Positions 56,253 through 63,199 of a stretch of 64,000 nt of DNA are shown here, piece after piece. Below the pieces are notes generated by a model. That model saw nothing but the letters and a program-made list of their open reading frames with translations. It was not told where the DNA came from and did no database searches. How positions within the stretch are numbered: position 1 is the first letter of the stretch; every line of letters begins with the position of its first letter. The translations under genes were made by a program, and so were the position numbers. The stretch comes from an uncultured Sutterella sp. (lineage in GTDB: Bacteria; Pseudomonadota; Gammaproteobacteria; Burkholderiales; Burkholderiaceae_F), in contig UQTE01000002.1 in the NCBI GenBank assembly GCA_900543805.1, positions 1-64,000 of the forward strand, given 5' to 3'.

Positions 56253-57436
56253 GCGTCGGCGCCGTTCTCTTTGAATTCGCCCTGCCGACCCGAATCGTCT
56301 TCGGGACGGGCGCGCTCGAGCGTCTTGCAAAGCTCCCGATTCCGGGGAAGAAGACGCTCCTTGTCACTACGTCGGGCGGTTCGCTCGTGCGCTCGGGCCT
56401 TCTTGACCGCGTGAAGGCGCTTTTCGCGGCCCGCGGCGTCGAAATCGTCTTGTTCGACCGCGTCTTTCCGAACCCGACCGACACGCTCGTCATGGAGGCC
56501 TCGGCCCTCGCACGCAGCGAAGGCGTCGACTTCGTGACGGGACTCGGCGGAGGCTCGGCTCTCGACGTCGCGAAGGCGATCGCCATGACGGCGGTGAACG
56601 AAGGCGACGTCTGGGACTACGTGCGGGACGGCACGGGCGGCGGCAAGAGCCCGGCGCACCCGTCGCTTCCCACGCTCCTCATCCCCACCACCGCGGGGAC
56701 CGGGTCGGAGGCCGATCCCTGGATCGTGCTCGGAAAACTTGAAACGGGCGAAAAGATCGCCTTCGGAAACCGAGGAACCTATCCGACGATGTCGGTGGTC
56801 GATCCCGCGCTCACGCTCTCGGTGCCGCCCTTTCTCACGGCCTGTCAAGGCTTTGACGCCCTCTGTCACGCGGCGGAAGGCTATCTCAACCGCCGCGCCT
56901 CGCCCGTATCCGACCTTTTTGCGCTCGAAGCCGTGCGGCTTCTCGGGAGGTCGCTCGTCACGGCCGTGAGGAAGGGAGACGATCTTCACGCGCGAAGCGA
57001 CGTGTCGCTTGCCGCGACGCTCGCGGGCGTCAACGAGTCGCTTGCGGGCTGCATTTCACTTCATGCCTTGGAGCATGCGCTGAGCGCAAAGAATCCGAAC
57101 CTCACTCACGGTCAGGGTCTTGCCATGCTGGCTTTCGCCTACTTCCGCCACCTTATCAACAAGGGCGCCGCACACGAGCGCTTCGTCGATCTTGCCCGTG
57201 CGCTCGGCTTCCCGAGAGCGGCGGCACCCGCCGATTTCCTTGCGGTGCTGCACCACCTTCTCATTGCCTGCGGTCTTGCGAACCTCTCATGGCGGGAGGC
57301 GGGCTTTTCGAAGATAGACTTCCCGAACCTCATCGACAATGCCCGAAGCGCCATGGGCGCACTCTTCCGGTGCGACCCGGAGGAGCTCTCGGACGAAGAT
57401 CTCTTCGAAATCCTCGAGTGCGCCTGGTGGGACTGA
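56249..57436 (+). CDS. Iron-containing alcohol dehydrogenase
   Basis: 395-residue group III dehydrogenase. GGGSALDVAKA binds NAD(P)H; IPTTAGTGSEA follows; metal ligands fall in Asp (GFDALCHAAE), His and the SLHALEHALSAKNPNLTHG segment. It reduces or oxidises a small alcohol/aldehyde; the substrate is not evident. The start overlaps the nrdB stop (ATGA), so it is co-translated with the reductase, an unusual pairing. Acetaldehyde from PhnX is one possible substrate in this organism, but only a guess. Confidence 0.88.
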   Translation: MSVGAVLFEFALPTRIVFGTGALERLAKLPIPGKKTLLVTTSGGSLVRSGLLDRVKALFAARGVEIVLFDRVFPNPTDTLVMEASALARSEGVDFVTGLGGGSALDVAKAIAMTAVNEGDVWDYVRDGTGGGKSPAHPSLPTLLIPTTAGTGSEADPWIVLGKLETGEKIAFGNRGTYPTMSVVDPALTLSVPPFLTACQGFDALCHAAEGYLNRRASPVSDLFALEAVRLLGRSLVTAVRKGDDLHARSDVSLAATLAGVNESLAGCISLHALEHALSAKNPNLTHGQGLAMLAFAYFRHLINKGAAHERFVDLARALGFPRAAAPADFLAVLHHLLIACGLANLSWREAGFSKIDFPNLIDNARSAMGALFRCDPEELSDEDLFEILECAWWD

Positions 57437-57462
57437 GCGTTCCGCCGTTCCCCCAAAAATGA

Positions 57463-57496
57463 CGCAACCCCGGCCGTTTCGGACCGGGGTTGTTTT
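57463..57496. terminator. Bidirectional terminator, ADH / metQ
   Basis: CAACCCCGG / CCGGGGTTG stem (57465-57473 with 57484-57492) then TTTTG on the plus strand. It ends the nrd-ADH operon and may also serve metQ on the minus strand. Confidence 0.9.
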
Positions 57497-57520
57497 GTTC
57501 TGAGGACTGCGTTATCCGCA

Positions 57521-58354
57521 TCAGAAGGCGGGAACCACGGCGCCCTTGTACTGTTCTTCAAGGAACTTCTTCAATTCGGGCGACGAGAGCGCAGCCTTGA
57601 GCTTCTGGAATTCGGCGCGGTTTTCCTCACCCGTACGGACCGCCACGATGTTGGCGTAGGGCGAATCCTTGGCTTCAATCGCGATGGCGTCCTTGAGGGG
57701 GTTCAGGTTGGCGCCGAGCGCGTAGTTGGAGTTGATGACGGCGAGGTCGACGTCGTCCAAAGCGCGCGGGAGCTGGGCGGATTCGATTTCGATGAACTTC
57801 ACCTTCTTCGGATTTTCCGCGACGTCGCCCACCGTGGCGAGAATGCCGGCTTCGGGCTTCAACTTGATGAGACCGGCGGTTTCAAGCACCTTCAGCGCAC
57901 GACCGCCGTTGGTCGGATCGTTCGGGATCGCGACCTGGGCGCCTTCCGCGACGTCCGCAATGCCCTTCACCTTGCGGGAATAGACGCCCATCGGTTCGAT
58001 GTGCACGGCCGTGAGGCTCGAGAGCTTGAGACCGCGGTCGGCGCAGAATTCGTCGAGATAGGGCTTGTGCTGGAAGAAGTTGGCGTCGATTTCCTTGTCG
58101 GCGAGCGAAAGGTTCGGCTTGATGTAGTCCGTGAACTCCATCACCTTGAGGGTAACGCCTTCCTTGGCGAGCTGCGGCGTGATGAACTTCAGAATGTCGG
58201 CGTGCGGCACGGGACTCGCACCGACGGTGATCGTGACGGAAGCGTCCTTGCCTGCGGCCGCAGGCTGGGCAGGTTCGCTCTTTTCGCCGCAGCCGGCAAG
58301 GGTGAGCGTGAGCCCGCAGGCGACGAGGACGGAAGCAAGCGCGTTGATTCTCAT
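57521..58354 (-). CDS. metQ: Methionine-binding lipoprotein MetQ (NlpA family)
   Basis: 277 residues. Lipoprotein signal with lipobox LAGC, Cys22. The mature start SVTITVGASPVPHADILKF and the FQHKPYLD, PNDPTNGGRAL and VINSNYA blocks match MetQ/NlpA, which deliver methionine to MetNI in E. coli. No metN or metI flanks it, so it is an orphan here. AGGAAAG precedes the ATG at 58354. Confidence 0.9.
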   Translation of the reverse strand: MRINALASVLVACGLTLTLAGCGEKSEPAQPAAAGKDASVTITVGASPVPHADILKFITPQLAKEGVTLKVMEFTDYIKPNLSLADKEIDANFFQHKPYLDEFCADRGLKLSSLTAVHIEPMGVYSRKVKGIADVAEGAQVAIPNDPTNGGRALKVLETAGLIKLKPEAGILATVGDVAENPKKVKFIEIESAQLPRALDDVDLAVINSNYALGANLNPLKDAIAIEAKDSPYANIVAVRTGEENRAEFQKLKAALSSPELKKFLEEQYKGAVVPAF

Positions 58355-58654
58355 GATGTTTTCTTTCCTGATTTGCAGCCTTCGGCTCGGGCGGTTCGAG
58401 ATCCTGCAGTGCTTTTGAGGAGGGTCCCGATCCGAAAGCGTTTGTTTTGTCGAAGAATCGGGATTCCGACGAAGATCGGCCGAGAATTTGGGGAGAGCGG
58501 AGAGGATCCGTCCGGCCGCCGCGTCTTTTCTGGCGGGAATCCACGCTTGGGGCCCCGCGGGCCCTGGCGATTGGGTAAGTGTAGCAAGCAAAGCGCCCCG
58601 CGGAGGGCGGGGCGCAGGGGATTTTTGCCTTGTTTGCGGTATTACCCAGCGGAA
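58355..58654. other. Intergenic region upstream of metQ
   Basis: Contains the metQ leader and the terminator at 58584-58615. No S-box or other riboswitch motif was recognised. Confidence 0.4.
58584..58615 (-). terminator. Terminator downstream of CysE-like gene
   Basis: GCGCCCCG / CGGGGCGC stem (58593-58600 with 58608-58615), followed on the minus strand by CTTTGCTTGC. Confidence 0.8.
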
Positions 58655-59284
58655 TCAGTCCTTCGACGCTCCTTCGGGGTCGACTTCGGCCGTAAGGGCC
58701 GCGGCCTTGGCGGCCGTCTCCACCGAGGCGGGAACGCCCTGGTACTTTGCGTCGCGCGAAGGCGAAGAACGGCGGCGTCCTGCCTTGCGGCGCACGGACT
58801 TGGCGGTCTCCCGCGAAGGTGCGGATTGGCGTGATTCGAGCTTGCGGCAGCGCTCTTCGAGCGCCCCGATTTTCTCTTCCTGCGAGCGGATCAGAAGGAG
58901 CGCCTCGGAGAGCGCCCCCTCCACCTTCTTGAGACGTTCTTCGTCGCTTTCGGCGCCCGGCGCCGCAAGGAGCGCCGGCCCCTCGGGAAAGACTTCGGCG
59001 CCGTCGGGCACGACCGCATCGGGGCCGAGCCAGACGCCCGGCGCCAGATACACGTTCTCGCCCACGCGGGCGTCGGCGTGAATGCGAACGCCCGTCATCT
59101 GAGCGGAGAGCGCCGCGATGCCGTCGGCGAGCCCCCGCCAGCCCTGCAGCGCGCAGAAGTGCGCGGCGCGGTGCGCGAGGACCGCGTGAAAGCCCGGTGC
59201 GCGAAAGAGCGTGTCGGCCGCGGTGAGGCCCCGCGGGTCGCGCGCGCGGTAGACGGCAAGAAGCGTACGGGTCTTCTCAAACAT
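58655..59284 (-). CDS. Degenerate CysE-like protein with coiled-coil tail
   Basis: 209 residues. The first 80 look like serine acetyltransferase: ADTLFRAPGFHAVLAHRAAHFCALQGWRGLADGIAALSAQMTGVRIHADARVGENVYLAPGVW. CysE then continues with further hexapeptide turns carrying a GHG.G.VIGE-type catalytic block; here these are absent. Instead come an acidic linker, a coiled-coil-like stretch (SDEERLKKVEGALSEALLLIRSQEEKIGALEERCRKLES) and a basic tail. It overlaps trmJ by eight bases, the usual position of cysE. Probably not an acetyltransferase; possibly a scaffold or binding protein. Confidence 0.75.
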   Translation of the reverse strand: MFEKTRTLLAVYRARDPRGLTAADTLFRAPGFHAVLAHRAAHFCALQGWRGLADGIAALSAQMTGVRIHADARVGENVYLAPGVWLGPDAVVPDGAEVFPEGPALLAAPGAESDEERLKKVEGALSEALLLIRSQEEKIGALEERCRKLESRQSAPSRETAKSVRRKAGRRRSSPSRDAKYQGVPASVETAAKAAALTAEVDPEGASKD

Positions 59285-60092
59285 CGGTTCCTCCGGAAAG
59301 TTTCTTCGATCCGGCCCGGTCTCGTTTCGGGCGAATGACGGCGGCGCAGATGCCGCGCAGAAGATCGATTTCGGTTTGCGTGAGATTCGCGCGCGAGAAG
59401 AGCCGACGCGTAATCGACATGAGGTTCTTGGGCTTTGCGGGATCGTGCACGCCGCAGGCCGTCATGGCCTCTTCCCAGTGGCGGTAGAACCCTTCGACGG
59501 CTTCGTTCGTGGCGGGCGCCTCCCCTTCGAAGCGGCGTTGCCAGTCGTAAAGGGCCCCGTCGTGTCCTTCGCGCGAGAGACCGGCCATGTGCATTTCGTA
59601 GGCGGTGAGCTGCACGGCCTGCGCGAGGTTGAGGGACGGACTTTCCGGGTCCGCCGCGATCGCGGCCTGACCCTGACAGAGAAGGACCTCATCGTTTGTG
59701 AGGCCGCTTCGTTCACAGCCGAAAACGAAGGCGACGTCCCCTTCGGGGAAGCTCTCGAGCCAGTCGTAGGTCTTGCCGCAGGCTTCGCGCAGGGGCGACA
59801 TCGGGGGCCCGAACTCGCGTTCGTAGCCCGTGAGCGCCCAGGCGAAAGTCACGCCTTCAAGCGCTTCGGCCAAGGTCGCGTGCGCGCGGCAGGCTTCAAG
59901 CACGTCGACGGAACTCGTCGCAAACGCGATCGCCTCCTCGTGCGTGCGGAAGTCGGCTTCGCGAGGCGCCACGACGCGCAGGTCGCGAAATCCCATGGTC
60001 TTGATGGCGCGCGCCGCCGATCCGATGTTCCCCGGATGGCTCGGCTCACACAAAATGAAGCGCACGCGCCGCGATTGTCGTGGTGTCTGCAT
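59277..60092 (-). CDS. trmJ: tRNA (cytidine/uridine-2'-O)-methyltransferase TrmJ
   Basis: 271-residue SPOUT methyltransferase. It methylates position 32 of several tRNAs. Blocks: VRFILCEPSHPGNIGSAARAIKTMGF at the start, VAFVFGCERSGLTNDEV, and SLNLAQAVQLTAYEM forming the knotted SAM site. The ATG at 60092 starts just before the domain. Downstream overlap with the CysE-like gene shows one transcript. Confidence 0.94.
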   Translation of the reverse strand: MQTPRQSRRVRFILCEPSHPGNIGSAARAIKTMGFRDLRVVAPREADFRTHEEAIAFATSSVDVLEACRAHATLAEALEGVTFAWALTGYEREFGPPMSPLREACGKTYDWLESFPEGDVAFVFGCERSGLTNDEVLLCQGQAAIAADPESPSLNLAQAVQLTAYEMHMAGLSREGHDGALYDWQRRFEGEAPATNEAVEGFYRHWEEAMTACGVHDPAKPKNLMSITRRLFSRANLTQTEIDLLRGICAAVIRPKRDRAGSKKLSGGTDV

Positions 60093-60181
60093 GGAAATCT
60101 GGCTCAGTGAATCTAAAGAGTCGAATTGTAGCAAACGGCGCCCGTTTTCCCCAGGACGGCGGAAAATCTTCCGGCCGGACC

Positions 60182-61057
60182 TCAGGATTTCGACGCGGGC
60201 TTCTTCTTTTTGCGCGTCTCGAGCGTCGCCGTGACGCCCGCGATGATGATGACGCCGATCCCCGTCGCCGTCAGAAGCGAGATGGGTTCGTCAAAGGAAA
60301 TCCACCCGATGAGGGAGGCGAAGATGATGGCGGAGAATTGGAAGCAACTCGTTACGAGGACATTCCCGCCGTTCCAGGCGCGCGTCATCGCAAGCTGCGC
60401 GATGACGCCGGAAATCGCCATGCCGGCCAGCGCCCAGATGTTTTCCGTCGTGATCGGGGTCATGCCGCCCTCCCAGAGGAAGTGGCCGATCAGCCCCGCC
60501 ACGGCGCCCGTAAGCGTGAAGTAGAAGACGATGCGCCACTCGGGCTCGCGCATTTTGGCGAGCTGCCGCACCTGAAACTGCGCGAGCGCCGCGAAGAACC
60601 CCGAGGTCGCGCCGATGAGACTCGGCATCAGGTCGCTCGCCCCCACGTCGGGACGCAGGATGAGCGTGATCCCGAAAAAGCCGAAGAGAACGCAGCCGAT
60701 GAGCTTCTTCTCCAGGGGCTCGCCCGCGCGCACCGCCAGATACGATACGATCGCCGCCATGAAGAGCGGATTCGTGTAGTTGAGTGTCATGGCCGTGCCG
60801 AGCGGGAGCCGCCCGATCGCGTAGACCCAGATGAGAAGCGCAAGCGTCCCGAGAAGACTGCGCTTCAAATGTGAGGGAACGAGGTGCGTCACGACCGTGC
60901 GGTGCGTCGCGACCACCCAAATGAAGATGAGGCTGCAGCCGACGATCTGACGGTAAAAGACCAGTTCGAAGGTACCGAAATCCGTGGCGCCGAGCTTCGT
61001 GAATGCCGCCATCAGGGAAAAGAAAAAGGATGAGATGAGCATCCAGACGCTCTGCAT
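60182..61057 (-). CDS. EamA-type DMT transporter (second paralogue)
   Basis: 291 residues, ten helices in two EamA repeats. It shares many segments with the transporter at 17912 (for instance AFTKLGATDFGTFELVFYRQIVG against AFVKLCSDQLGPLELVFYRSLFG), so it is a diverged duplicate. CGGAG precedes the ATG at 61057. The C-terminus ends in lysines (TRKKKKPASKS), as inside-positive tails do. Substrate unknown. Confidence 0.86.
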   Translation of the reverse strand: MQSVWMLISSFFFSLMAAFTKLGATDFGTFELVFYRQIVGCSLIFIWVVATHRTVVTHLVPSHLKRSLLGTLALLIWVYAIGRLPLGTAMTLNYTNPLFMAAIVSYLAVRAGEPLEKKLIGCVLFGFFGITLILRPDVGASDLMPSLIGATSGFFAALAQFQVRQLAKMREPEWRIVFYFTLTGAVAGLIGHFLWEGGMTPITTENIWALAGMAISGVIAQLAMTRAWNGGNVLVTSCFQFSAIIFASLIGWISFDEPISLLTATGIGVIIIAGVTATLETRKKKKPASKS

Positions 61058-61112
61058 ACGGCACTCCGAGGGGAAGAGAAAAGAAGGATTGTACACCTTC
61101 GGGTGACGATGC

Positions 61113-61319
61113 TTACAAGACTTTTACAAGATGGGACGACAATTTTCCATTACTTCTCCTATCCACATCGTTTCCGTTAAAATTAAAAGTTAAAATGTAA
61201 TCAAGATTTCTTTTAAATCGTAACATAAATGAACCAAGACACCACAGCCACCACAAATAAACTAAAGACAACAAAAGAAACTCAACCACAAAAAGACAAA
61301 ACGAAATCGGTATTTGCAT
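61113..61319 (-). CDS. Small hydrophobic ORF in AT-rich island
   Basis: 68 residues beginning MQIPISFCLFVVEFLLLSLV, one long hydrophobic segment (about residues 3-32), then a basic, polar tail. AGGAT stands four bases before the ATG. Size and layout suit a small membrane protein or a type I-style toxic peptide, but the plus-strand frames overlap it, so only one may be real. No homologue is recognised. Confidence 0.3.
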   Translation of the reverse strand: MQIPISFCLFVVEFLLLSLVYLWWLWCLGSFMLRFKRNLDYILTFNFNGNDVDRRSNGKLSSHLVKVL

Positions 61320-61380
61320 AATATCCTACAGATCGCTTAAAAGAAAATCGTTCACAAGAAACAGGATCGAACATAATTTA

Positions 61381-61908
61381 TTGAGTTATATCGACTCCGC
61401 CTCCTCGCTAGAAACGCAAATCTTTATAAGCTTACCAATCAGTAGCATAATTGTTGTTTGCGAAAGAAGTAGACCTTTAATTCTCGGTTACCTGACCGGA
61501 AACGCCGTCCATTCATCAAAAGTTAGCGACGAAATAACAAGACCCTTTAGAAAACTTCAAGAAGTGGCTACCCCCGACTCAACACACCATAAGAAAAGCC
61601 TCTTACTTCCACAACAAACTCGACTGAAGAAAATCTCCCCAGACCAACTAAATCAATTTACAGATGAAATCCTTATACCCCACTTCAATCACAACTGGAC
61701 AGACTTAGTGAATTTTATCATCCAAGATTTTCGAGACCGCACATTAAAAAGAAGAGAGCAGATATCCAAACGCAAAATCGCCATCAACTGGACAACAGAC
61801 ATTGATCGCGACAAAAAATTTGAACCCTCTTGGAGAGAAGCAAAACAAAGAGATGATGCAATCACTCCTTGGCGACGAGCCTCAGGATCGGGATTTTCAA
61901 AAAAATAA
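61381..61908 (+). CDS. AT-rich ORF of unknown function, possible 5' truncation
   Basis: 175 residues from a TTG; the frame is open from 61261 without a better start (no ATG or GTG). Ribosome site poor. The translation is charged and mixed, with an internal FTDEILIPHFNHNWTDLVNF segment and a basic C-terminus (ASGSGFSKK). A separate ATG frame (61229-61321, about 30 codons) precedes and overlaps it in another frame, so a frameshifted or decayed gene is possible. No family recognised. Confidence 0.35.
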   Translation: MSYIDSASSLETQIFISLPISSIIVVCERSRPLILGYLTGNAVHSSKVSDEITRPFRKLQEVATPDSTHHKKSLLLPQQTRLKKISPDQLNQFTDEILIPHFNHNWTDLVNFIIQDFRDRTLKRREQISKRKIAINWTTDIDRDKKFEPSWREAKQRDDAITPWRRASGSGFSKK

Positions 61909-61956
61909 CATTCAAAACCAAAAGAAATCTGAATTTAGAATCTAAACAAATGCACC

Positions 61957-62529
61957 ATGTTCATCGATCTAACACTTGAAATCACCAAGGAGATGTGGAC
62001 CGCCGCCACGACGAACCTCTCCCGCAGCTTCAACGGCCACATCGGCACCCACTTCGACGTGGAAAACCAGACCTTCCCCTTGGAATATTGCCGCCGCAAG
62101 GGCTGGATCTTCGACGTGCGTAGCGTGCCCATGGACCGCGAGATCGGCGTCGACGACATCGACCTCTCGAAAGTCGAGTCCGGCATGTTCGTCGGATTCT
62201 TCTCGGGCTACATCGAAACGGAACCCTACGGAAGCAAGAAGTACTTCGCGGAACACCCCGCGCTTTCCGTCGACCTCATTGAAAAACTCATCGAAAAAGA
62301 GGTCTCGCTCGTCGGCCTCGACTTTTCCGGGATGCGGCTCGGCGCCGAACACAATCCCATGGACCGTCACTGCGCGGAGCACGGCATGTTCGCGGTCGAA
62401 AACATGGCGAACCTCGGCGCCGCGGCGGAGCGCCCGCTCACGGTCTACGTCTTTCCGATGCGCTTTGCCGGCATGACGGGCCTTCCCTGCCGCGTGCTCG
62501 CAGAAAGTCTGACGACTTCTTTCGAATAA
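61957..62529 (+). CDS. Cyclase-family (kynurenine formamidase-like) protein
   Basis: 190-residue protein of the cyclase / KynB fold. The metal motif HIGTHFD keeps the first two His and the Asp, but continues VENQT where KynB has PxH, so the last His is lost or moved. ENMANL near residue 150 is the usual late Glu block. A metal-dependent amide or lactone hydrolase is likely; the substrate is not known. The ATG at 61957 has no ribosome site and lies just at the edge of the AT-rich island. A terminator follows. Confidence 0.8.
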   Translation: MFIDLTLEITKEMWTAATTNLSRSFNGHIGTHFDVENQTFPLEYCRRKGWIFDVRSVPMDREIGVDDIDLSKVESGMFVGFFSGYIETEPYGSKKYFAEHPALSVDLIEKLIEKEVSLVGLDFSGMRLGAEHNPMDRHCAEHGMFAVENMANLGAAAERPLTVYVFPMRFAGMTGLPCRVLAESLTTSFE

Positions 62530-62559
62530 CGGTCCCGCCTGATCGGGACTGTCACCGGG

Positions 62560-62600
62560 ACGGGCGCTTTCGAGCGCCCGTTTGCGTATTGTTTTTTTTC
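62560..62600 (+). terminator. Terminator after cyclase-family gene
   Basis: CGGGCGCT / AGCGCCCG stem (62561-62568 with 62573-62580), then GTTTGCG and a T8 tract. Confidence 0.8.
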
Positions 62601-62645
62601 TTTTCTCTTCTCCCCTCCCGGTTCTTTTTCCTGCGATACACTTTC

Positions 62646-62700
62646 GTGCCGCACACGATGTTGCGGCACCGCTACCCACCCAACGACACATTTTTTTTTT
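62646..62700 (+). other. Stem-loop and T10 tract before lipoprotein gene
   Basis: GTGCCGCA / TGCGGCAC (62646-62653 with 62662-62669) is followed 21 nt later by ten thymines ending six bases before the ATG at 62707. No Shine-Dalgarno is visible. The T tract may affect translation and could slip in length. Confidence 0.55.
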
Positions 62701-62706
62701 CGCACG

Positions 62707-63066
62707 ATGAAGAAAATTCTTTTGATTGCTCCCCTTTTCGCCCTGCTCGCGGGCTGCGGCTCGATTCCGAAGGGGGCAGACCGCCTCAATATGATCACGG
62801 CCGAAGAAGCCGAAGCGAACGGCTGCAAGCTCCTCGACAAGGCGGGCTCCGTCTCCGTAATTCTCGTTAACGGCTCCAAGCGCAACACGCAGGTTGCGGT
62901 GCGCAAGGCCCTCCGAGTCCCGGGCGCCACGCACGTGGGCTACACGAAGGGGAAGCCCGGCACTACGAACGTTCGCATGTTCATCTGGGCCTGCCCGAAT
63001 CCCGATCTCAAGACGAAGGATCCCAAGGTCGCGGCCTGGCAGAAGGAATACCTCGGTCACGACTAA
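62707..63066 (+). CDS. DUF4156-like lipoprotein
   Basis: 119 residues. Lipobox LLAGC with Cys17. The mature part has the pattern KVL/GxxVGYTKG and MFIWACPN, a second and third cysteine that fit the DUF4156 group of small envelope lipoproteins. Role unknown. The T10 tract stands in place of a normal ribosome site. Confidence 0.7.
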   Translation: MKKILLIAPLFALLAGCGSIPKGADRLNMITAEEAEANGCKLLDKAGSVSVILVNGSKRNTQVAVRKALRVPGATHVGYTKGKPGTTNVRMFIWACPNPDLKTKDPKVAAWQKEYLGHD

Positions 63067-63199
63067 ACAATCCGCTGCCGACCGCCGTTGCCCGAAGCGA
63101 CGGCGCGTCGGTTTCGGAAAACCCTCCGCGTTGAGCGGAGATGCTTTTTTCCAAAATCGGTCGTAGAGTGGTAGGCAAGCCTGACCATCGGGAGCCCGC

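Larger units (their letters stand above)
61058..61956. other. AT-rich island with unrecognised ORFs
   Basis: About 900 nt without a recognised gene. GC falls to roughly 30-40 % by eye between 61100 and 61950, against over 60 % on both sides, and codon choice is A-rich. This points to recent horizontal transfer. It has an open frame at 61261-61908 (plus) and a hydrophobic small ORF at 61113-61319 (minus), listed separately. No tRNA, transposase or clear inverted repeats border it. Confidence 0.75.
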
